NCBI GenBank assembly: GCA_030612085.1
Contig: JAUWOM010000042.1
Span: forward strand, 1 to 8,738
DNA from: Actinomycetes bacterium
Lineage (GTDB): Bacteria > Actinomycetota > Humimicrobiia > JAHJRV01
Length of the DNA stretch: 8,738 bases
Direction of reading: 5' to 3'
Shown: positions 1 through 5,979 of the stretch, in pieces
Layout of the letters: every line of letters begins with the position of its first letter
How positions within the stretch are numbered: the stretch's first letter is position 1
Position numbers and translations under genes: made by a program
Notes under the pieces: model-generated
What the model saw: the letters and a program-made list of their open reading frames with translations, nothing else
Told to the model about the DNA's origin: nothing
The model's database searches: none

Positions 1-40
1 AATTAATAGTTTCAGATAATTATAAGGTTAATAAAAGGTT

Positions 41-78
41 AAAAGGAGCAAGAATAATTCTTGCTCCTTTTATTTTTT
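41..78 (+). terminator. Rho-independent terminator of an upstream transcript
   Basis: A perfect 15-base inverted repeat (arms 41-55 and 57-71, GC-richest part GGAGCAAG/CTTGCTCC) is followed by a T run at 73-78. The sterically realistic loop is about 7 bases. No gene lies to its left within the window, so it most likely ends a + strand transcript whose coding region is outside. The A-rich left arm could give weak termination in the other direction too. It insulates psuG from upstream transcription. Confidence 0.93.
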
Positions 79-332
79 AATGTTTGATTAATGTAAGTTG
101 TTAAATTTTCTTATTTTCAATAGAAAATAAAATATCAATAATGACTTAAGATAATTATATCTTTAAGTATATATTTGTTAATTTCATATTTTTCTATTAA
201 AATATGTTAATTTATATCTTAATGATTAATACTATCCTATGCTCAAATTTAATTTAAAATATAAATGGGAAATAAAATAAAAATATTATTATATATATTA
301 ACTCTTTTATTTTTAATTAATTTTTAAGGATA
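79..332. other. AT-rich intergenic region with a small inverted repeat
   Basis: I see no gene in this stretch. It must hold the psuG promoter, since a terminator lies upstream, but the sequence is so AT-rich that -10-like hexamers are everywhere and I cannot choose one. The only distinct structure is an inverted repeat with arms 145-153 and 158-167 (CTTAAGATA / TATCTTTAAG, one bulged base, 4-base loop). That could be an operator-like site or chance in AT-rich DNA. Confidence 0.4.
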
Positions 333-1268
333 ATGGTAACTCAAAGCAATTATTTAAATCTTCAAATAGAAGAAAGTATTAAAAAAGCATTAAAGAATAA
401 TGAACCTGTTGTAGCTATGGAAAGCACTCTTTTTGTGCACGGACTTCCAAAAGAAAAGAACATCAACTTATCATATGAATTAAATGAGATAGCTAAGAAG
501 GAGAAGGTAAATTTAACTATTATTACAATTCTAAAAGGAGTTTTAAAGATTGGACTTTCAGAAGAGGAAATAGTTGAGTTAATAGAAAAAGGTTCATTAA
601 ATTCAGTTGATAAAGCAGGAATAAGAGATATTTCATTTAATATAGCTTTAGAGAGGGATGCTGCAACTACTGTTTCATCAACATTATGGGCTGCTAATAA
701 AGTTGGTTTAAAAGTACTATCTACTGGAGGTATTGGTGGAGTACATGTAGGATTTCCTAAAACTGTAGATATATCTGCTGATCTATATGCTTTATCTCAG
801 CATAGCTTAATTGTTGTTTGTTCTGGTCCCAAGGCATTTTTAGATATAAAAAATACATTTGAATTACTTGAAAGCTTGTCTATACCAATAGTTGGTTATA
901 GAAGTTCTTATTTTCCAGCATTTTTTTGTGGTGAAGATAAAGATTTAAAACTAAAATATGTTTTTAATAATCCCAAAGAGATAGCAAATGTCTATATGAA
1001 AATGAGAAATTTGGGTATAAAACAGAGTTTATTAGTAACAAATCCAGTTTCAAAGGAACATGAAATAGACAAAAATTTAGCAAAAAAAGCAATAGGAAAA
1101 GCATTAAGATTAGCAAAAGAAAGAGGTATTAAAGGGTCAAAAGTAACGCCATTTATTTTAAAACATATAGCTGAATTGACAGGAAGCAAAAGTTTAAAAA
1201 CTAATTTAATTCTTATAAAAGAAAATTTCAAATTAGCCTGTCAAATAGCCAAAGAACTATATTTATAA
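333..1268 (+). CDS. psuG: Pseudouridine-5'-phosphate glycosidase
   Basis: This cytosolic enzyme cleaves pseudouridine 5'-phosphate reversibly to ribose 5-phosphate and uracil, a step in breakdown of modified nucleosides from RNA. The 311-residue length is normal for the family and the protein is a single domain. Family landmarks are in order: AMESTLFVHGLP (catalytic Glu at 30), VDKAGIRDI (Lys94, matching the lysine that forms the sugar adduct), TGGIGGVHVG at 131-140 followed by a D-rich stretch, CSGPKAFLDI (Lys167), and TPFILKHIAELTGSKSLKTN near the C-terminus with the conserved Asn at about 291. The ATG at 333 follows AAGGA at 326-330 by only two bases, an unusually tight spacing, but no better in-frame start exists and the N-terminus aligns with the family. 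The partner kinase psuK is not adjacent. The gene appears to be its own transcript or to lead into xerC across a repeat. Confidence 0.93.
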   Translation: MVTQSNYLNLQIEESIKKALKNNEPVVAMESTLFVHGLPKEKNINLSYELNEIAKKEKVNLTIITILKGVLKIGLSEEEIVELIEKGSLNSVDKAGIRDISFNIALERDAATTVSSTLWAANKVGLKVLSTGGIGGVHVGFPKTVDISADLYALSQHSLIVVCSGPKAFLDIKNTFELLESLSIPIVGYRSSYFPAFFCGEDKDLKLKYVFNNPKEIANVYMKMRNLGIKQSLLVTNPVSKEHEIDKNLAKKAIGKALRLAKERGIKGSKVTPFILKHIAELTGSKSLKTNLILIKENFKLACQIAKELYL

Positions 1269-1273
1269 TTATT

Positions 1274-1364
1274 ATTTTTTTTAATATAAGCTCTATTTGC
1301 ATATAGATTTGTGGCATGGTTTCGAAGACATGTTAGGCGAGAAACTTTGCCCAAATCTTCTAAT
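1274..1364 (-). repeat. Hairpin repeat, copy 1 (inverted relative to copies 2 and 3)
   Basis: Read on the - strand, positions 1364-1287 match 4373-4450 at 75 of 78 aligned bases without a gap. The similarity fades into an A run (T run on +) at 1274-1281. The element folds: outer arms 1305-1316 and 1348-1358 (AGATTTGTGGCA / TGCCCAAATCT, one bulge) plus an inner GTTTC/GAAAC stem at 1319-1323 and 1341-1345. It sits in the gap between psuG and xerC. No T run directly follows the hairpin on either strand, so it is not a standard terminator. It looks like a small dispersed palindromic element (REP- or MITE-like). Its origin is not recognised. Confidence 0.85.
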
Positions 1365-1418
1365 ATTTCTAAATAATATTTTTTTGTAATTTTGTTATTG
1401 ATACTATCTAGTTATAAA

Positions 1419-2321
1419 ATGAAAAACGAACTAGAAAAATACATCATATATTTAGAGGGAGAGAGAAATCTTAGTCCAAGAACAATAGTTGAGTATAAGA
1501 AAGACTTGAATAGATTTTTAGATTATGCGAAAAGAGGTAAGAAAAAAACTGTTTATGAAATAGACATGAAATTCTTAAGGAGATATTTATCATATCTACG
1601 TACTTTAAGATATTCACCTTCAACAATTTCAAGAAAAATAAGTTCTGTCAGAGGATTTTTTTCCTTTTTAGAGATGATGGATATAATTAAAAAAGATCCT
1701 TCACAATTTATACCAACTATTAAGAAAGAAAGAAGATTGCCAAGCTATCTTAAGCAAGATGAGATGTTAGATTTACTCAAGTCACCAATACTTTTGGATA
1801 TTCTGGGAAAAAGGGATAAAGCAATATTTGAAACTTTTTATTCAACAGGTATAAGAGTTTCTGAATTAGTAGGTTTGACAATGGAAAGTGTGGATTTAGA
1901 ACAGGGAAAAATTAAGGTTATGGGTAAGGGAAGAAGGGAAAGAATTGCTTTATTAAATCCAAATGCAAAAGAAGCTATTGAAAATTATTTAAAGGAATCA
2001 CGCCCGGAGCTGCTAAGAAGTGATAAAAAAACTCATGGCAGGTCAAATGCTTTATTTTTAAACAAAAATGGACGAAAGTTAACATCAAGGGGAGTTGGAA
2101 AGATAGTAGAGAGATACATTAAGAAGTTAGGAATAATAAAAAAGATAAGCCCCCACTCCATAAGACATAGTTTTGCAACTCATATGTTGGAAGCAGGAGC
2201 GGATTTAAGAGCTGTCCAGGAGCTACTGGGACATTTAAATATTTCTACAACACAGATTTATACTCATATAACAAAAGGTAAATTAAAAGAAGTATATAAA
2301 AAAACTCACCCAAGAGCTTAA
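1419..2321 (+). CDS. xerC: XerC/XerD-family site-specific tyrosine recombinase
   Basis: This is a cytosolic DNA strand-exchange enzyme. Housekeeping members resolve chromosome dimers at dif together with a partner Xer protein and FtsK. Counting from the ATG at 1419 (300 residues, the usual size), the N-terminal core-binding domain covers about 1-100 (YLEGERNLSPRTIVEYKKDL is typical) and the catalytic domain follows. All active-site residues are present: Arg146 in TGIRVSEL, Lys170 in MGKGRRER, His246 and Arg249 in HSIRHSFATHML, His272 in LLGHLNISTTQIYTH, and Tyr281. An upstream in-frame TTG at 1392 would add nine residues. The ATG fits the family N-terminus better, although neither start has a clear Shine-Dalgarno site. 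A xerC gene upstream of rpsB is familiar from Bacillota, there usually with hslVU and codY between, which are absent here. Full housekeeping length argues against a phage integrase. XerC versus XerD is inferred from context only. Confidence 0.9.
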   Translation: MKNELEKYIIYLEGERNLSPRTIVEYKKDLNRFLDYAKRGKKKTVYEIDMKFLRRYLSYLRTLRYSPSTISRKISSVRGFFSFLEMMDIIKKDPSQFIPTIKKERRLPSYLKQDEMLDLLKSPILLDILGKRDKAIFETFYSTGIRVSELVGLTMESVDLEQGKIKVMGKGRRERIALLNPNAKEAIENYLKESRPELLRSDKKTHGRSNALFLNKNGRKLTSRGVGKIVERYIKKLGIIKKISPHSIRHSFATHMLEAGADLRAVQELLGHLNISTTQIYTHITKGKLKEVYKKTHPRA

Positions 2322-2414
2322 ACTATATTTGCCCTTATCTTAACTTTGTGTTAAACTAACGCATTGAAAAATTTAAGAAATAATACTTAAGTCAAACAAG
2401 GTTTTAGAATAATT

Positions 2415-2442
2415 TTGTTAAAATTTTAAGATAGTATAAAAT
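2415..2442 (+). promoter_or_regulatory. Candidate sigma-70-type promoter for rpsB-tsf
   Basis: TTGTTA at 2415-2420 is separated by 16 bases from TAAAAT at 2437-2442 (an overlapping TATAAA begins at 2435). A transcript starting 7-9 bases downstream would begin around 2450, just before the structured leader at 2457. That agreement supports the call. The AT-rich background weakens it. Confidence 0.5.
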
Positions 2443-2456
2443 TTAAAAAAAACACA

Positions 2457-2530
2457 CGCCTATAAAAAGTCCCCTTTGGGTCATTTATATGTTCGGGGAT
2501 AAGGCGGAGGAAAAACCCAAGATAGGAGGT
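2457..2530 (+). promoter_or_regulatory. Structured rpsB leader with pseudoknot potential, ending in the ribosome-binding site
   Basis: Three helices can form. CGCC (2457-2460) pairs with GGCG (2503-2506). CCCC (2471-2474) pairs with GGGG (2495-2498). TTGGGT (2476-2481), in the loop of the second helix, is exactly complementary to ACCCAA (2515-2520), giving a pseudoknot just upstream of the Shine-Dalgarno AGGAGG (2524-2529). A second GGAGG lies at 2506-2510 inside the structure. The stretch is visibly richer in G+C than its surroundings. Autogenous repression of rpsB-tsf by S2 through the mRNA leader is established in E. coli. That this leader works the same way is inference from position and structure. 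Confidence 0.65.
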
Positions 2531-2538
2531 AAAAGAAA

Positions 2539-3666
2539 TTGAGTGTAGTAACTATGAAACAATTACTTGAGACTGGAGTTCACTTTGGTCACCAATCAAG
2601 AAGGTGGAATCCTAAAATGAAGAAGTACATATTTATGAAGAGAAGTGGGATCCACATCATTGATCTTCAACAGACTATGGAGTTAATAGAAGCAGCTTAT
2701 AAATACGCGAAGGAAATAACAAGTCAGGGCAAGATTATTCTTTTTGTTGGCACAAAAAGACAGATTCAAGAAGTAACATATAATCACGCGAAAAGATGTG
2801 ACACACCATATGTAAATCATAGATGGATAGGTGGAACAATAACCAATTTTACATCTATTAAGGGTAGGACTGAGAAATTAAAGGAGCTTGAACAATTAGT
2901 TGAAAGTGAATCATTTGAGAAATTTAATAAAAAAGAAGCATCAAGAATAAATCATAAATTAGTTAGATTAAAGAAGCTATTTAATGGAATAAGGGATTTA
3001 GAAAGAATCCCTGATGTTTTATTTATTATAGATCCAGAAAAAGAGATTAATGCATTAAAAGAAGCCAGTAAAATGGAAATTCCTATTATTGCAGTTGTTG
3101 ATACTAATTGTGACCCAGATTTAATAGATTATATAATTCCTGGAAATGATGATGCTATAAGAGCTGTAGATACATTAATAAGTGTAATTGCAGATGCTAT
3201 AATAGCTGGAAAAGCTGAGATTGCTCCTCCAGTTGAGCTTGATGAGGAAGAAGAAATTGAGGAAGAGATAGAAGTTATTGAACTTAAAAAGAAACCTGAG
3301 AAAAAAGCTGAAGTTAAGCTAAAAGAAAAACATGAGGAAAAGCTTACTAAAGAGACCAAGGAAGAAGTTTTAGTTAAAGAGAAAATAGAGGAAAAAGAAG
3401 AAGAAATTGAGGAGAAAGTAAAAACTGTCGAATCTAAGGAAAAACTTAAAGAAGAGCCTAAAGAAGAGCCTAAAGGAAAGACGAGTAAAAAATCTGAGGA
3501 TAAACCCAAGAAAAAGTCTGTGAAGAAGCCTAAAAAGAAAATTAAAGAAAAACCAGTTGAAGATGATAAAGAGGAAATAATTAGCAAAGAAAAGTCAGAA
3601 GAAATTAAAGAAGAGAAATCTGAAACAGATGATAAAACTACAAAGAAGAGAAAGAAAGAGGAATGA
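2539..3666 (+). CDS. rpsB: Ribosomal protein S2 with long charged C-terminal extension
   Basis: S2 is a late-assembling 30S subunit protein and helps dock S1 or the mRNA in many bacteria. Residues 1 to about 227 are a complete S2: MKQLLETGVHFGHQSRRWNP at 6-25, IHIIDLQQT, FVGTKRQIQE, the YVNHRWIGGTITNF block at 91-104, and PIIAVVDTNCDPDLIDYIIPGNDDAIRA near the end. The TTG start is chosen because AGGAGG at 2524-2529 is nine bases away and the family begins five residues before MKQLLE. An ATG at 2554 is the alternative. S2 is usually about 230-260 residues. Here a further 148 residues (228-375) are almost all Lys and Glu, acidic first (DEEEEIEEEIEVIE), then mixed, then Lys-rich, predicted to be disordered or helical. 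The tail runs in frame to the tsf junction, so it is not a read-through artefact of a lost stop followed by intergenic sequence. S2 may bind its own leader. Confidence 0.97.
   Translation: MSVVTMKQLLETGVHFGHQSRRWNPKMKKYIFMKRSGIHIIDLQQTMELIEAAYKYAKEITSQGKIILFVGTKRQIQEVTYNHAKRCDTPYVNHRWIGGTITNFTSIKGRTEKLKELEQLVESESFEKFNKKEASRINHKLVRLKKLFNGIRDLERIPDVLFIIDPEKEINALKEASKMEIPIIAVVDTNCDPDLIDYIIPGNDDAIRAVDTLISVIADAIIAGKAEIAPPVELDEEEEIEEEIEVIELKKKPEKKAEVKLKEKHEEKLTKETKEEVLVKEKIEEKEEEIEEKVKTVESKEKLKEEPKEEPKGKTSKKSEDKPKKKSVKKPKKKIKEKPVEDDKEEIISKEKSEEIKEEKSETDDKTTKKRKKEE
3451..3474 (+). repeat. Two perfect tandem copies of a 12-base unit within the rpsB tail
   Basis: GAAGAGCCTAAA occurs back to back at 3451-3462 and 3463-3474, encoding EEPK twice. 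It is the clearest trace of repeat expansion in the low-complexity tail of S2, where slippage could change length in steps of four residues without breaking the frame. Confidence 0.8.
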
Positions 3667-3668
3667 GA

Positions 3669-4268
3669 ATGGGTAAAGTATCAGTGAATGAAATAAAGCA
3701 GCTTAGAGAAATAACTGGTTTAGGAGTAATGGAGTGTAAAAAAGCTCTATCGGAGTCTGATGGTGATATGGAAAAAGCAAAAAAATTATTAAAGAAAAAG
3801 GGTATGAAAATTGCTGAGAAAAAATCTTCAAGAGTTACACGGGAAGGTGTGATAGATAGTTACATCCATTATAATAGTAAATTAGGGGCAATGATTGAGG
3901 TAAATTGTGAGACAGATTTTGTTTCAAAAAACGAAAACTTTTTAAAACTTGTGCATGATATTGCAATGCATGTAGCAGCAGCAAACCCTTTATATATTGA
4001 TAGAAATAAAATTTCTGAGGAAATTATTAATGAAAAGAAGAAAAGTTTTTTTTTAGAAGCAATTGAGGATGGAAAACCGAAAGATATTGCTGAAAAAATA
4101 GCTGAGCAAAAGATGGAAGAATTCTTTAATAATAACTGTATTTTGGAACAGAATTTTATTAAAAATGAGGAAATTACTGTTAAAGAACTAATAAATGAAG
4201 CAATAGCAAGAATGGGTGAAAATATCGAAATAAATAGGTTTGCAAGATTTGCGTTTGGTAAAGATTAA
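3669..4268 (+). CDS. tsf: Elongation factor Ts (short form)
   Basis: EF-Ts is the guanine-nucleotide exchange factor that regenerates EF-Tu-GTP in the cytosol. The N-terminal UBA-like domain is evident (VNEIKQLREITGLGVMECKK, then a Glu/Lys helix), followed by the EF-Tu-contacting core with TDFVSKN at about residues 82-88. Length is 199 residues, like the compact forms in Thermus and Thermotoga and shorter than the roughly 280-residue E. coli protein. Part of the core or coiled-coil region is therefore reduced, not truncated by mutation: the C-terminus INRFARFAFG ends normally. The start at 3669 is preferred over the overlapping ATG at 3663 because GAGG at 3658-3661 is seven bases from the former and one from the latter. 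That leaves two bases after the rpsB stop, implying translational coupling and a joint rpsB-tsf mRNA. Confidence 0.96.
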   Translation: MGKVSVNEIKQLREITGLGVMECKKALSESDGDMEKAKKLLKKKGMKIAEKKSSRVTREGVIDSYIHYNSKLGAMIEVNCETDFVSKNENFLKLVHDIAMHVAAANPLYIDRNKISEEIINEKKKSFFLEAIEDGKPKDIAEKIAEQKMEEFFNNNCILEQNFIKNEEITVKELINEAIARMGENIEINRFARFAFGKD

Positions 4269-4290
4269 AAAAAATTAAACAATCTTTGAA

Positions 4291-4370
4291 AGCTTTGCAC
4301 ATAGTTTCTTGACTAAAATGTCTTCGAAACCATGTCACAAAGCTATATTAATAAAACTTAAATTTAAAAA
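4291..4370 (+). repeat. Hairpin repeat, copy 2 (diverged, first of a tandem pair)
   Basis: Positions 4291-4349 match 4379-4437 at 50 of 59 bases without a gap, and both copies share the tail TTAAATTTAAAAAA. Arms 4291-4301 and 4333-4344 (AGCTTTGCACA / TGTCACAAAGCT) form the outer stem and GTTTC/GAAAC the inner stem. Two pairs are swapped as pairs relative to copy 3: C4293-G4342 versus A4381-T4430, and A4299-T4335 versus G4387-C4423. The core ATGTCTTCGAAACCATG at 4318-4334 is unchanged. It lies right after tsf. Confidence 0.85.
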
Positions 4371-4372
4371 AC

Positions 4373-4462
4373 ATTAGAAGATTTGGGCAAAGTTACTCGA
4401 CTAACATGTCTTCGAAACCATGCCACAAATCTATATTCAAATAGAGCTTAAATTTAAAAAAA
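4373..4462 (+). repeat. Hairpin repeat, copy 3 (second of a tandem pair)
   Basis: This is the copy closest to copy 1 on the other strand (75 of 78 bases). Outer arms are 4379-4389 and 4421-4432 (AGATTTGGGCA / TGCCACAAATCT). The inner GTTAC/GAAAC stem has one mismatch. The core sits at 4406-4422. Its start is 88 bases after the equivalent base of copy 2, so the pair is a true tandem. Together copies 2 and 3 fill most of the 227-base gap between tsf and pyrH. No T run follows, so I do not call them terminators, though stable mRNA hairpins here could stabilise the rpsB-tsf message. Confidence 0.88.
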
Positions 4463-4495
4463 TTTTAATATTAAATAAAAAACCGAAAGTATTTT

Positions 4496-5269
4496 ATGAA
4501 TGAAGAAAAAACTAAAATTACAAAAAAATCAATAATGTATAAAAGAGTTTTAATAAAACTTGGAGGAGAAGCATTTTCAAGCGAAGGTTTAAATATTGAT
4601 CCTAATGTAGTAGATGAAATAGCATCTCATATTATAAAAATCACTAAGGAAGGGGTTGAAGTAGCAGTAACAGTTGGAGGAGGTAATATCTTCAGGGGTG
4701 GATCAGCAGCAAAAAGAGGTATGGAAAGGGTAACAGCAGATAATATTGGCATGTTAGCTACAGTAATGAATGGTATTGCTCTTCAGGATTCATTGGAAAA
4801 ATTAGGGGCTGAAACAAGAGTTTTAAGCGCAATAGAAATGAAGGAAATTGCTGAACCTTATATTAGAAGAAGAGCTTTAAGACATTTAGAAAAGGGAAGA
4901 GTTGTAATATTTTGTGCTGGAACTGGAAGTCCATATTTTACAACAGATACAGCTGCTGTAATAAAAGCAAAAGAGATAGATGCAGATTTAATTATGAAAG
5001 CTACCAAGGTGGATGGTGTCTATGATAGAGATCCAATGATTTATAAAGATGCTAAGATGTTTGGTGAAATAACTTATCTTGAAGCAATAAATAAGGGAGT
5101 AGGAATCATAGATACAACAGCACTTTCATATTGTATGGATTATGATATGCCTATAGCTATTTTCAATCTAAATCCAAAGGAAAATATGTTGCGAATTATA
5201 CAAGGTGAAAGGATAGGTACTTTAGTGGACATTAAAGAAAAAAATCAAACCTCTAAGGATAATAAATAA
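4496..5269 (+). CDS. pyrH: UMP kinase (bacterial amino-acid-kinase type)
   Basis: This cytosolic homohexamer phosphorylates UMP to UDP with ATP, the committed step toward UTP and CTP. Bacterial members are typically activated by GTP and inhibited by UTP. Motifs in order: KLGGEAF at 21-27 (phosphate binding), VGGGNIFRGG at 60-69, DNIGMLATVMNG at 82-93 (UMP site), TGSPYFTTDTAA at 143-154, and ATKVDGVYDRDP at 169-180 (nucleotide site). The closing NPKENMLRIIQGERIGTLV is also typical. With the ATG at 4496 the protein is 257 residues. An ATG at 4535 (MYKRVLIKLGGE) would give 244, nearer the family norm. Neither has a good Shine-Dalgarno site (only GAAAG upstream of the first), so the first is kept tentatively. 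The gene is separated from tsf by the tandem repeats and from frr by 60 bases. Confidence 0.96.
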   Translation: MNEEKTKITKKSIMYKRVLIKLGGEAFSSEGLNIDPNVVDEIASHIIKITKEGVEVAVTVGGGNIFRGGSAAKRGMERVTADNIGMLATVMNGIALQDSLEKLGAETRVLSAIEMKEIAEPYIRRRALRHLEKGRVVIFCAGTGSPYFTTDTAAVIKAKEIDADLIMKATKVDGVYDRDPMIYKDAKMFGEITYLEAINKGVGIIDTTALSYCMDYDMPIAIFNLNPKENMLRIIQGERIGTLVDIKEKNQTSKDNK

Positions 5270-5329
5270 TTTTTAAATACAGGTATGCAATTTTCACACA
5301 AAAAAAATCTTTTTTTGGAGGTTATTAAA

Positions 5330-5887
5330 ATGATTGATGATGTACTTATAGATGCTGAACATAGAATGAAAGGTTCAATTAAAATAATTAAACAGGAATT
5401 TTCTACAGTAAGAGCAGGAAGAGCTTCAGTTTCATTACTTGATAAAATAACTGTTGAGTATTATGAAGTTGAAACACCACTAAATCAATTGGCTAGTTTA
5501 TCTGCTCCAGATCCAAGACTTATCGTAATTTCACCATATGATCCTACAATTTTAGATGATATTGAAAAAGCTATATATCAATCTAAATTGGGTCTGACTC
5601 CTTTTAATGATGGAAAAATTATAAAATTAGGAGTGCCTGAGCTAACAGAAGAGAGGAGAAAGGATTTAGTTAAATTAGTTAAAGAATCTTCTGAAACGGG
5701 GAAAATGGCTATTAGAAATGTTCGAAAAAAAACTAAAAAAGCTCTTAAAAAACATGAGGAAGATGGAGAAATAACAGAAGATCAGTATTATAAAGCTTTT
5801 GATAAACTTCAAGAATTGGCTGAATATTATAATGAAAAAATTGAGGAATTATTTGAGGAAAAAGAAAAAGATATAATGGAAATTTAA
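5330..5887 (+). CDS. frr: Ribosome recycling factor
   Basis: RRF splits the post-termination ribosome with EF-G, freeing subunits for a new round. From the ATG at 5330 the protein is 185 residues, exactly the usual length. This start is chosen over the in-frame ATG at 5285 because GGAGG at 5317-5321 lies eight bases upstream and MIDDVLIDAEHRM aligns with the family N-terminus. Domain I helix and hinge motifs are FSTVRAGRAS, VEYYEVETPLNQLA, GLTPFNDGKIIKL and PELTEERRKDLVK, then KMAIRNVRKKTKKALKK and a Glu/Lys-rich C-terminal helix. It lies between pyrH and uppS in the usual order. The bases before its ribosome-binding site contain an A8 run facing T7 (5300-5316), a weak hairpin. Confidence 0.97.
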   Translation: MIDDVLIDAEHRMKGSIKIIKQEFSTVRAGRASVSLLDKITVEYYEVETPLNQLASLSAPDPRLIVISPYDPTILDDIEKAIYQSKLGLTPFNDGKIIKLGVPELTEERRKDLVKLVKESSETGKMAIRNVRKKTKKALKKHEEDGEITEDQYYKAFDKLQELAEYYNEKIEELFEEKEKDIMEI

Positions 5888-5979
5888 ATTTTTTAATGTT
5901 AGAAAATATTTTTTTAAAATAAAAAAAGACAAAAATAAGAAAATATTTTTAATAAACAGAAGCTTATTTAAGAAATGTA

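Noticed and set aside
992..1231. 79-codon open frame on the - strand inside psuG
   Set aside because: Shadow of a well-supported gene, with no family resemblance.
1274..1364. Repeat core considered as a dif site for XerC
   Set aside because: It does not show the 11-6-11 dif layout I would expect, and three copies in 9 kb is inconsistent with a single chromosomal dif.
1419..2321. Recombinase considered as a phage or island integrase
   Set aside because: Length, domain layout and position ahead of rpsB fit housekeeping XerC; no tRNA, att site or phage genes are nearby.
3129..3587. 152-codon Ser/Phe-rich open frame on the - strand
   Set aside because: It is the complement of the Lys/Glu-rich rpsB tail; purine-rich coding leaves few stops on the other strand. 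No ribosome-binding site or recognisable protein.
4291..4462. Repeats considered as a CRISPR array
   Set aside because: Only two tandem units of 88 bases with a third inverted 3 kb away; the copies are similar over nearly their whole length, so there are no unique spacers.
4291..4462. Repeat hairpins considered as the rpsB-tsf terminator
   Set aside because: No T run follows either stem on the + strand; the sequence after each is A-rich. They may affect mRNA stability but do not look like intrinsic terminators.
5901..5950. Direct repeat AGAAAATATTTTT at 5901-5913 and 5938-5950 between frr and uppS
   Set aside because: Almost pure A/T in an AT-rich gap; chance similarity is likely.
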